Assembly (NCBI GenBank): GCA_946811695.1
Contig: OX328125.1
Coordinates: 35,759,751-35,823,750 of the forward strand
Reading direction: 5' to 3'
DNA: 64,000 bases
DNA from: Gonocerus acuteangulatus
Lineage: Eukaryota; Arthropoda; Insecta; Hemiptera; Coreidae
The first letter of the stretch is position 1. Each line of letters starts with the position of its first letter. Below the pieces are notes generated by a model. The model had not been told where the DNA came from. It saw only the letters and a list, made by a program, of their open reading frames with translations, and did not search any database. Shown in pieces: positions 50,258-60,131 of the stretch. Made by a program: the position numbers and the translations under genes.

Positions 50258-50426
50258 GTGATAAGTAGCCAGGAAGTTGTTGGGATTCGGCTAGGAAAAA
50301 AGCAATACGATTTTTGTAAAAATCTGTATTAAGGAAGTTTCGGCTACTCTTTGGTAGCCTTCGTCAGCTGAAAGACAAATACAGCTAGCCGAATCCAAAA
50401 TATTCCCCGATTGCTTATCACCTCGA
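50258..50426 (-). mobile_element. Family-B element with hammerhead core
   Basis: Short copy with inverted ends: GTGATAAGTAGCCAGG..TTGTTGGGATTCGGCTAGG on the left and CTAGCCGAATCC...GATTGCTTATCACCTCG on the right. It encloses a minus-strand hammerhead core at 50332-50370. About 170 bp in total. A second, decayed copy follows at 50,560-50,760. Confidence 0.65.
50332..50370 (-). ncRNA. Hammerhead-like motif (family B)
   Basis: Minus strand: CAG, CTGACGA, stem II GGCTAC/GTAGCC with loop CAAAGA, GAAA, then CTTC. Catalytic boxes fit CUGANGA and GAAA and stem II is perfect. The stem III position shows C opposite U, and stem I is only about 2 bp, so activity is doubtful. Confidence 0.5.
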
Positions 50427-51102
50427 TACTTTCAATGAGGATGTATAAAACATTCATACAACTGCCAAGATGAGCTAATGGCCAATTTTACATCGCCTTC
50501 CACTAAACTCTTGTAGAAAATAGCCAAAAAAAGCGCCGCATAAAATTAATAACAAACTAATTATCACCTCGACAGCCTTGGTTAAATTACTGTGTTTAAT
50601 ATTTCATCATTTGTGTTTGGTTTATAGGCTGACGAAGGCTACCAAAGAGTATCCAAAATCCTTAATACAGATGTTTACAAAAATCTTTTTGATGTTTCCT
50701 AGCCAAATTCCTACTATTCCCTGACAGCTTCAATTTAGCTATTTACGTGTGTCACTATAGAAATTGAACCATCTAGAATGATTGACGATTTTTTATTTGT
50801 AGGTTCTCTAGAATCGTAGATCTGAAATTTCTGTAGAATTCCTATTCTTTAGAATAACTATGGCATTCTTACAGTTTTAAATCACCTTAGAATTTCAATT
50901 CATAGAAATGTTATTTGTGTTAATCACTATTTTCACTTGGTCCCATAGTTTACCTTAGAACATTTGTCATCCCTTCTCAGAAACTGTATAAAAGTTTAAA
51001 TATGGCACTATAGGCATACCTAAATTTTGACTATCATTTTTATTTACTTCCTGTTTTCTTTTATATGTTTATTGATTTTGACAAACTTGATATAGCCTTC
51101 TA

Positions 51103-51868
51103 GGGTCTTTTTGCGAAGACCACATCCAGTTACTTTTGAAGTAGCAGTAGTGATTTATAACAGTTACTCGTACTAGCTAATAAGCTTACTGATTAGCTTA
51201 TAGGTTCTTTGCTGGTTATCTATTACTACTTGACTCTACGGTTATAATTCATATCAGATAATGGAAAGCAATATTGATTAATAAAAAGGTTAATATGATC
51301 AAATTCAATTCTCTCAACTATTAAAAAAGTTATTAAGCATTAAAGTTGACTGTTTTGCAGGTTATGAAGGATAACAAACAGCGATATATGTAAACAAACA
51401 TATTTTATTCCTTTTCTCCCTCTCTTTTTTTGGATATTTTACATTATTTGGCATTACGCTCCGCTCGCTCAAGAAAATATCAAAACTCTAGTCAATCCAA
51501 CTCGCAATTAATAGAATTATTTTAATTTTAGCGACTCTAGTCTATCCAACTCTCTAAAATTAATAGGATTCCATTAATTTTTCCGAGTAAGAAACCAATC
51601 CCTTTTTCTTTGTCAGGAACATCGCGAACTAATTAATAACTAACTAAGACCCATTTTTTTCTCACTAACATAAGCAGAGCATTTTCATAAACAAAAGTGC
51701 TAATAATTCACTGTTGAAGGTTACTTTACTCCCAGCAAGAACCACTGCAATTAGTCATCGGAATCCTCCAATAGGAAGGCAAAGGAGTCATGCGCATGCG
51801 CTGAATCACTGATAAAATCACTACTGCTACTTCAAAAGTAACTGGATGTGGTCTTCGCAAAAAGACCC
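51103..51868. mobile_element. hAT-like non-autonomous element (766 bp)
   Basis: Terminal inverted repeats of about 50 bp, GGGTCTTTTTGCGAAGACCA and inverse, extend to CACTACTGCTACTTC. The ends are flanked by GCCTTCTA (51095-51102) and GCCTTTTA (51869-51876), an 8-bp duplication with one mismatch, the length used by hAT transposons. The interior repeats TCTAGTC.ATCCAACTC twice and has no transposase. Confidence 0.72.
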
Positions 51869-51965
51869 GCCTTTTACATCCGTTTTAACCGTTTTGCTTC
51901 CCCTGTTCCCGCAGACTTTTTTAGCACCTTTGCAGGAAAATCCCACTTCATGGAAGATTATTAAA

Positions 51966-51969
<4 letters not shown>

Positions 51970-52053
<84 letters not shown>
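51970..52053. repeat. (CT)n(AT)n compound microsatellite
   Basis: About 15 CT units directly followed by about 27 AT units, which end at the Tigger terminus. Confidence 0.93.
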
Positions 52054-52056
<3 letters not shown>

Positions 52057-54304
52057 AACTCCCGATAATCCGCGGAATTGACTGGCGCAACACCCGCGGA
52101 TTAGCCGATTCCGCGGATTAGGCGATCCCGCGGACAACACGCAAAAATTCTAAAATGGAGACATACAACACAGGGATGTTACTGGAAAATGTTTATTTAG
52201 TAATATTAAAATGTGAAATATGAAAATATAATATGAAAAAACAATAAATATGAAAATAATTAAAATTAAACATATTTACGTAATACACATACATGTACAA
52301 TTTACTTTTTCAGAAAAAAATCCGTTAAAAGTGTTTGTTGTTTTGAAGCAAAACATCTCTTCTTGACTTGATTCTGAAGTTTTTTCAACACCATTTTATC
52401 ACACAGTGATGCATCATCTTGTTCTTCCAGATATTGAATTAGTCCATTAACGTGTATTAGGGCTTCGTCATGACTTTTTTTCTCGTGTTATCCTCCTCTT
52501 CTTCCTCACTCTCCTCTAATTCAATACCTGATACTCTATCTATTATTTGTTCATCAGTAAGGTGTTCGAATCCTGGATCACTGGCATCGCAATTAATCCA
52601 CTCAACAATATTTCTTTCATCGACATCACTTCCTCCAGCAACTGATTTCGCTAAATTTGCTAAATCATTAGCAGAAACTTCCTCTTTTTTAGCTGAAGGC
52701 TCTACTGAAGTATTTTCTACATTTGGTAAAATTTTCCTCCAGGACTTTACCAACGTAGTTTGTTTTACTGACTCCCAAGCAGTGTTTATGTCATAAATGC
52801 TGTCGAGAATGGTGTAATCTTTCCAGAAACCCTGAAGATCATTACCCTCTTCAATCCTTTTTTTTAACAAGTTTGTTCTATATTTTTTTTATTCATCAAA
52901 GCAATTACTCCCTGGTCCATTGGTTGGATAAGAGCAGTGACATTTGGAGGCAGAAAACTGACGAAAACATTTCCACAGTCCGATAGTAAAATATTTTTCG
53001 ATGGGTGTGACGGGGCGTTGTCAATAAGCAGCATGGCTTTTTGGGGTAGGTTTCTTGCTTTTAAATGTTCTTTCACTTGAGGGATGAATTTTTTATGAAA
53101 CCACTCTTTAAAAATTTGTTGATCCATCCAGCCTTTCTTCTGATTAAAATAATTAACTGGTAGGTTTTCGGCCCTTGTCCCTTTAAAATACCGCGGTTTT
53201 TTTTTGACTTTCCAATAACTACCAGTTTTAGTTTGTGAGAGCCTGTTGCATTGCTGCATGTCATTATAGTAATGCGCTCTTTACTGGACTATGGCCTGGA
53301 GCTTGCCTCTCGCTATCAAATGCCAGTGTTCGCGTTGGCAAACATTTCCATAGCAGCCCTGATTCGTCAGCGTTATACAGCTGTTCGTAACAAATTCCTT
53401 CTGACTGAAGGAGCTGTTCAAACTCTGTTTTAAAATTTTCTGCTGCCTGCTGGTCGTTACTTAATTTCTCGCCGTAAAGTCCGATTTCCCTTATCCCGTG
53501 GCGCTGTTTAAACCTCGTCAACCACCCTGATGATGCATTAAATGTTCCCTCTAAACCTAGCATTACAAAAAACTGTTTAGCTTTTTCAGGAACAATAGGC
53601 CCAGAAACAGGAGTTCCCTCACTTCTCAACTGACTTACCCATTCCAACAGTGCAGCATCTAGCTCTTCATAAGTGCTCCTTCTCATGGTTTTTCTTTTCT
53701 TCATCGATGAAGAGTTGTCTGATGAGGATGCAAATTGCAATAATTTATCTTTTTGCTTAAAAATGTCTCGAACAGTTGTTTCTCCTATTCCATATTGCAA
53801 ACAAATTTGCTTCCTAGATTCGCCATTTTCGAGTTTATTTATTAATTCGAGTTTCTCTTGAATCGTTATTTTATTGTTAAATAAAATAACGATAAACTTT
53901 GACGATAACTACTGTCAGTAATTCAAACACACGAGCGAAATGAACTACTAGACGGCAATGCGTCAGAAGCTAAACTGATATGAGAAGAGTTTGGAAATGA
54001 AAATTAGATTCTGATCTTATTAGAAAATATATGGAAAAAGGAAGGATGAGGTAAGATGTTTCTGAGAAAAAAAGACTAATGCATTCTCAGGCAACACCTG
54101 GATGATTTGATTAAAGCGAATTGAATCTTTCTATTTAATGTGTTTCCTCTCTACTACAGTTCCTTAAGACCTAACTCTTCAAACTTATTCTGTATAAAAA
54201 CTTTTCTTATTCAAACATTAAAAAAAATTAAAAAAAAAAATCCATGGATGAGCGCGGAATAGCCGCAAAGCGGAATATCCACCCGCGGATTATCGAGAGT
54301 TTAC
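52054..54304 (-). mobile_element. pogo/Tigger (Jerky-like) DNA transposon, near full length
   Basis: About 2.25 kb. Termini GTAAACTCCCGATAATCCGCGG and inverse CCGCGGATTATCGAGAGTTTAC, each with further CGCGGATTA/CGCGGAATA motifs, flanked by TA. The 5' side abuts a (TA)n tract, so the TA target came from the microsatellite. It encodes the broken transposase below. Confidence 0.9.
52457..53872 (-). pseudogene. Tigger/Jerky-type transposase, frameshifted
   Basis: Minus strand. From the N-terminus: a CENP-B-type HTH (KITIQEKLELINKLENG, start codon missing or mutated); a second HTH ending SSGWLTRFKQRHGIRE; and a DDE_1 catalytic domain with the three acidic sites in NADESGL (about 53,350-53,375), LLIDNAPSHP (about 53,000-53,025) and QPMDQGV (about 52,910-52,925). 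An acidic tail (EESEEEEEDN) ends near 52,485. The frame changes after SALL at 53264, again inside an A run near 53,200, and near 52,870, so about 470 residues are split over four frame segments. All three catalytic Asp residues survive, which implies recent inactivation. It cuts and pastes its own TIRs when intact. Confidence 0.92.
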
Positions 54305-54319
54305 TATATATATTTCTCT

Positions 54320-54533
54320 GGGATTCATATGTTTGGTTGGTGTGGTTCAGCGGTGCTATATTTCACCATATTCCTCTGCGACTTCTTCACACTATGATCC
54401 ATCCTAGTTGGTCATCATCATCATCATTCCCTTGTCAACCACCAAGGATGCATGATGGCCTGAAGAAGCCGCAGAGGAATCCGGCGAAACGTAGTAGTAC
54501 GGAGGGGAAGTCTTTTCACCAACCAAACGTAAT
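54320..54533 (+). mobile_element. Hammerhead element with inverted arms
   Basis: GTTTGGTTGGTGTGG...ATTCCTCTGCGACTTCTTCA on the left corresponds, inverted, to GAAGAAGCCGCAGAGGAATCC...CACCAACCAAACG on the right. The right arm carries the intact core. It lies 16 bp beyond the Tigger end. Confidence 0.65.
54457..54496 (+). ncRNA. Hammerhead ribozyme motif (type I, minimal stem III)
   Basis: CTGAAGA at 54460-54466, stem II GCCG/CGGC with an AGAGGAAT loop, GAAA at 54486-54489, C-G closing pair, cleavage triplet GTA. Stem I is short (C-G plus G-U), so this copy may need partner sequence. Confidence 0.58.
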
Positions 54534-54539
54534 TCTATT

Positions 54540-55158
54540 AAATTTACATCTTTTCATGTGTTACTGTACCTCTGGATAGTTAACAGAAGTTTATCTATAT
54601 CTAGCAGCACTTTATCTATATCGGTGTGTATATGCAATTTATAGTTCCCCATTATTAGGGCAGAATTTAAATGGTATATAATGATGCTACACGGAACAGG
54701 GGATTTTTTATAATGACTTTAAGTGACGGCTGACGATTATGTAAATTATAATTATAGGTCAATATTCATGAAAGAGCGATTAGAGTAATTGTTTAAGAGG
54801 CATTATACCCTGAAGAAAATCATCTTTAATAGATATTTTTATCAGTCTTAATAATCTTTCATTCATTAAAGAAAAAGTAGCACATGTTACTTCTTTCTTA
54901 CTTGGAAATGTGTGTCTGTCATTAACGCCCACAGGTGTAATAGAAATAAGATAATTTATTAGCAAAACCGGCCTTGCTTGCCCTTTTCGACTAGGATATC
55001 CAAACAATAAATACTATTGAAACTTAGTTGGAACAGTAATATCTTTATGGTTTTCTTTTTCTTTTTTTTTTATTTGATAAGTTTGCTTTTCTACTTTTAA
55101 ATCTTCCATTATTTTTTTTTTATTACAGAATAATACAAATTTGCATTTATATATTTCC
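54540..55158. other. Intronic DNA without recognised feature
   Basis: AT-rich with T runs near 55060 and 55110. Confidence 0.45.
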
Positions 55159-55387
55159 CATGGGCGTATATACAAAATAATTTCGGGGGGGGGGGGGGCT
55201 GGGACGATTTCCGGGGTAAGGAATAATAAGAATTAGAACTTGGAATAGTTTTAGGCAACTAAAACGCTATTACACCTAAAATAAAATATTATTTATGAAC
55301 TAAGTGATCTTACTTAATTTATGACAAATTTTTACCATCAAATCAACATTTCGGGGGGGGGGGGGTCCCCTCCTATATAAGCGCATG
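55159..55387 (+). mobile_element. MITE with terminal G/C homopolymers, copy 1
   Basis: Termini CATGGGCGTATATA and TATATAAGCGCATG form a short imperfect TIR. Just inside each end is TTTCGGGGG with 13-14 G. The body (GTAATAGCG/AACTAAGTGATCTTACTTAAT) matches the inverted copy at 63554-63752. Confidence 0.7.
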
Positions 55388-55467
55388 ATATTTCCAGATT
55401 TTTTATTTATTTATGGATTTTTTGTTTTATATCTTGGACGATAAACACACTGTACTATGTCTTCTAA

Positions 55468-55731
55468 GAGACCAGGACTTTGTTTTATGAGTGTATTTTA
55501 TGGTATATCCAGGATTTATGTATTAAAATCTAATTTATTAAAAGCATAAAAGTTATTATAGAGAATGTTTATCTTTTAGTCATAATGAAAATGCACTTAA
55601 TCATGGGATAAAAATGTCGATTCGTTAACGTATCTTCGAGGACTTCATATGACATAGTATAATCGTTTATTTCGTAGATATGTTAAGATACAGGCTACCT
55701 TCATTCTATTTCTATAGTATTCAGATTATAT

Positions 55732-55779
<48 letters not shown>

Positions 55780-55819
55780 ATATAATCTGAATACTATAGA
55801 AATAGAATGAAGTATATTC

Positions 55820-55856
<37 letters not shown>

Positions 55857-55896
55857 ATATAATCTGAATACTATAGAAATAGAATGAAGTATATTC

Positions 55897-55949
<53 letters not shown>

Positions 55950-55989
55950 ATATAATCTGAATACTATAGAAATAGAATGAAGTATATTC

Positions 55990-56034
<45 letters not shown>

Positions 56035-56074
56035 ATATAATCTGAATACTATAGAAATAGAATGAAGTATATTC

Positions 56075-56111
<37 letters not shown>

Positions 56112-56151
56112 ATATAATCTGAATACTATAGAAATAGAATGAAGTATATTC

Positions 56152-56220
<69 letters not shown>

Positions 56221-56319
56221 ATATAATCTGAATACAATAGAAATAGAATGAAGTATATTCATTTATATATATATAAAGTATATAATCTGAATACTATAGA
56301 AATAGAATGAAGTATATTC

Positions 56320-56380
<61 letters not shown>

Positions 56381-57112
56381 ATATAATCTGAATACTATAG
56401 AAATAGAATGAAGTATAATCATTTATTTTTTATTAGTTTCCTCTCTGCAGTAACCCTGCAAAGAGGCCGTTTATTTTGTGCTACACGTTCCAATACATAA
56501 TGTATATCACATGTATTTTATAAAATTTTGTCATCAAATGTTCTTAGATATATTACATTAATGATTTAACATTAAATAATTAATAACTAAATTTAAATAA
56601 TTAGAAAATAAATATACATAAAATAAATATAATTTTATATATTTACGGAGACCAGGACTTTGTTTTATGAGTGTATTTTATGATATATCCAGGATTTATG
56701 TATTAAAATCTAATTTATTAAAAGCATAAAAGTTATTATAGAGAATGTTTATCTTTTAGTCATAATGAAAATGCACTTAATCATGGGATAAAAATGTCGA
56801 TTCGTTAACGTATCTTCGAGGACTTCATATGACATAGTATAATCGTTTATTTCGTAGATATGTTAAGATACAGGCTACCTGTATATATAATAATTATTTT
56901 TTATTAGTTTCCTCTCTGCAGTAACCCTGCAAAGAGGCCGTTTATTTTGTGCTACACGTTCCAATACATAATGTATATCACATGTATTTTATAAAATTTT
57001 TTCATCAAATGTTCTTAGGTATATTACATAAATGATTTAACATTAAATAATTAATAACTAAATTTAAATAATTAGAAAATAAATATACATAAAATAAATA
57101 TAATTTTATATA
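55468..57112 (+). repeat. Tandem duplication (1.18 kb offset) with minisatellite in copy 1
   Basis: Block A 55468-55700 recurs at 56648-56880, and block B 56421-56645 recurs at 56893-57112, with only a few substitutions. In copy 1 about 720 bp of minisatellite separates A and B; in copy 2 only about 12 bp does. So either the minisatellite expanded after duplication in copy 1 or it collapsed in copy 2. Confidence 0.92.
55705..56420 (+). repeat. Compound (TA)n / 46-bp core minisatellite
   Basis: A core AAAGTATATAATCTGAATAC + TATAGAAATAGAATGAAGTATATTCATTT is repeated about eight times, each separated by a TA run of different length (about 5 to 25 units). The first copy is preceded by an inverse core (GAATGAAGG... 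read as CCTTCATTC), so the array begins with a palindrome centred on TA. Confidence 0.93.
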
Positions 57113-57763
57113 TTTACATAATTTGTTTGTTTACATTTTTTATTATTTCAATTGTCTTTAGAGGCATCGATCGTCTTTAGAGTAAGGCATGCTCTCTTAC
57201 AAAAATCTCTGAAGCTTGAATAGTGTTTATTAAACAGCTCTTTTTCTGTAATGGGCCAGTTTTTTATATTCTTTTGAATAGAGACAGATAAGGTAGTAAA
57301 TAAATAACAAGACGATATCAATATAATAAAATGTATGAATTTCGGCAGGGACAAAATTGAATAAGTTTATTACATTTTGGAGTATAAATTTGTGCTATTT
57401 GAAGTTTGAGTAGCATATTGCTGAGTGGGCGTACATAAATTGTGTAGGTTGTTAGGCTCAGAATAAATAAAATGGTGTAATAGCAATATTTTAAAACAAT
57501 TTTCGGTTTTTATTTTTGTTTTTCATCTCCTCCCTTCTTTCTCTTTTGCTTTTACACTCTCTCTACACTGCAGTAATGTTGTAGTAAGTGGGGCATCGGG
57601 AGGACGTGCAATATAAATGAAATACAGTTTAGTTTGTAAACAACTAACATTAAACGAAAATAATTAACTTAAAAATGGCAACGAAATAACCAATATACTT
57701 TCTCTAGGTGGTGAGTTACCGGGGCTATTAATTGATGGTTTTTTAACATTTTAATTGTACAAA
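57113..57763. other. Intronic DNA without recognised feature
   Basis: No gene or bounded repeat seen. Confidence 0.45.
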
Positions 57764-57841
57764 CGAAGGTAGATTTAGTCAGGGCTCGGTTGTGGTATAT
57801 CAATAAAACTACATTTTTAACGAGAAAATTTGTTCTATTTT

Positions 57842-57881
57842 TGCCGACGTTTCGGCTTGAAATTCAAGCCTTCGTCAGGGA
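57842..57881 (-). ncRNA. Hammerhead ribozyme motif (type I, minimal stem III)
   Basis: Minus strand: CC, CTGACGA (57872-57878 complement), stem II GGCTTGAA/TTCAAGCC, GAAA, C-G pair, cleavage triplet GTC, then GG. Core complete; contiguous stem I is only 2 bp. Confidence 0.72.
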
Positions 57882-58330
57882 TGTAAAACTAGGAGGTCAG
57901 AGTTAATACTAATTTATATACAGAAGAAATGAAAGGGAAAACATTACACATGAACCAAAAATAGGAAACATTTTCCTATAAAAAGTCCGTCACGCAGGAG
58001 CTGCATAACTAAGCACTTTCCTCAGAATTTGGGTAGTGTAGACTGCTTTCCAGAACAATTTGCTTAAAAAATCCTACATAAATAAAATAAAAACATGAAT
58101 AGTTCTCTTTTAAATTTGTAATGAGTAACTGATCAGTTATTACTTTTCTTCCAGAGTTATGTTTACACATGGTACCTATTACACTACGTAATAAATACAA
58201 AAAACCTCATATTATCGTATTTTGATCTAACGCAGGAACAGGATACAGTCACTCTAGTGGTAGAAAGCGCTCCTTGCGGCGGCTTTGTGAACCTACGTCT
58301 GACGGGCTTTTCTATTGAAATAATATTACA

Positions 58331-58800
58331 AATTAAACCCCCGCTTTCCGATTGACCGATTCAGCTCATTTTTACAACACTTCTTTCTCATGAGGTACCC
58401 ACGACGTATACCGAGTTTCGTTACAATACAGCAGAAATTACGACCGGTATGAGTATATTAGGAATTTGGGTCCGGAGTAAACCCCCCCCCTTCTAATGAA
58501 CCGATTTAGTTTATTTTTACAACACATATTTACCTGTAGATTACCACTACGAATACCGAGTTTCGTCGAAATATACCAGAAATCACGGCTGGCAGTGGCG
58601 AATTGGTATTGTGGATCCGGAGTAAACCCCCCCCCCCCTCCTTATGAACCGATTTAGTTCATTTTTATATCTCACTTTTCTATCTATATCACCAATACGA
58701 ATACCAAGTTTCGTTGAAATAGAACAAATATTACGGCTGACATAGTCAAATTAGTGTTTTGGGTTCGGGGTAAACCCCCCCTTCCGATAGACTGACTTTG
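58331..58800 (+). repeat. Tandem array of 141-148-bp unit with poly(C)
   Basis: The anchor ACCGAT begins near 58355, 58500, 58648 and (diverged) 58790. Each unit has a C run of different length (about 5, 9, 14 and 8) before CTTATGAACCGATTTAGTTC, then TACCGAGTTTCGTTGAAATA.. and ATTACGGCTGGCA. Just over three copies. It lies inside the hammerhead element 57764-59190. Confidence 0.88.
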
Positions 58801-58911
58801 GTGGTTAACGAACTCGTTCAATCGTTTGCTAATTGAATGCTATATACCAAGTTTCGTGACGAAAAAACAAAAACTCTGGCCGCTATCGTGTTAACAGACA
58901 CATATATATAC

Positions 58912-58912
58912 A

Positions 58913-58977
<65 letters not shown>
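58912..58977. repeat. (TA)n microsatellite
   Basis: About 30 TA units inside the hammerhead element. Confidence 0.95.
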
Positions 58978-58979
<2 letters not shown>

Positions 58980-59190
58980 TTTAACGGGGGTCATTTTCGG
59001 TGTCTACTAGGTAGGATCGATAAAGATTTGAAGAAATTTTTCAAAAATTCCGTCATGAGTCCAACCTCAATAGCTACTTTCCTTCGGAGGAAAGTGCTAA
59101 AATGTAGTTTTATTATGATACTACGACGGAACACTGACTAAAATCTACCTTCGCACTACCAACGGCCAACGATTTCCTCTCAATTAATTA

Positions 59191-59985
59191 CGTTTTTCCA
59201 GTTTCTAGAAGGAATAGAATGCTACTGAAATAATAATTCGGTTGTAAACCTCTAAAAGCTACATTTCCGGAAGATAATGAAGAGAAACACAGATTGGATC
59301 TGGTGTACCACATGGTCCTGCGGTTATACAGCTCGCACGCAATGTGGTTCACCTGGCTTCAAAACCAAGGCCACTATCCGTTCGAAATAAACAACCACAA
59401 ATAAAATCAACTCAGTTAAGCGTTAGAAACGTATCATAAACTTTTTATACACAATGGTATTCATTATTAATAAATATTTAATAATTGCAATCACTGAACT
59501 CACATTATTTCTCACTTTTGTAGTGTGCAGTTTATTAGAGACTCGGAATGTGGAACCAAGCTGCATTAGGTGTATCAAATCCACCATGGTGTTTGTTTTA
59601 AAGGATTTTAAATAATAAAAATTTCAATCCGTTGCAGTGAAATATTTTTTTAGGGCTTCAACATTGGTCATCGGTTGTTTTTTAGTAATCAATAAAAAAT
59701 ACGGAGAAATAAAACTGGAAACAAAATATTAATTATCAAAGAAACTCCTAAAATACTAAGTTAGCTACACATTGTCACCACCAGCACAACTGAACGATAT
59801 GTTTGTCATTTCGGAAATTCCCTTGACCGCACTAAAACTCCCACGAGAATGAAAGACATTAAAGACAAAGTAGCAGTGAAATATTAAAGTAGAGAATATT
59901 TTAATGATCAGAAAAAAAAAATAACTAGACATTTTACAGAAAAAAATAACTATAAAATTTAAGGGAAAAAAAGTAATTCAAAATT
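59191..59985. other. Intronic DNA without recognised feature
   Basis: AT-rich, nothing recognised. Confidence 0.45.
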
Positions 59986-60131
59986 CCCGTTGATCACCGA
60001 AGTTAAGCAATGTTGGGCATGGCCAGTACCTAAATGGGTGACCGGGCAGTTGCCGTTGGCATTATAAAAGGGTGGCAACCTGTAGATAGCCCGGCGCTAA
60101 TGACCTATATATCGACGACCAAAAAAAAAAG
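59986..60131 (+). mobile_element. 5S rRNA-headed SINE, 5'-truncated
   Basis: Begins within the 5S head at CCCGTTGATCACCGAAGTTA, continues GGCCAGTACCTAAATGGGTGACCGGG, the body GGGTGGCAACCTGTAGATAGCCC, the tail GGCGCTAATGACC and an A run. The tail matches that of the tRNA-headed SINE. Confidence 0.87.

Larger units (their letters stand above)
57764..59190 (-). mobile_element. Hammerhead element carrying a tandem array
   Basis: CGAAGGTAGATTTAGTCAGG...ATCAATAAAACTACATTTTT at the left is inverted at the right as AAAATGTAGTTTTATTATGATA...ACTAAAATCTACCTTCG, followed by the end module ACGGCCAACGATTTCCTCTC. At 1.4 kb it is the longest hammerhead element in the window. It holds a minus-strand ribozyme core, the 145-bp tandem array and a (TA)n tract. 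No reverse transcriptase or GIY-YIG frame is seen. Confidence 0.68.

Noticed and set aside
55822..56262. 146-residue open frame of Tyr-Ile repeats
   Set aside because: It is a translation of the (TA)n/core minisatellite.
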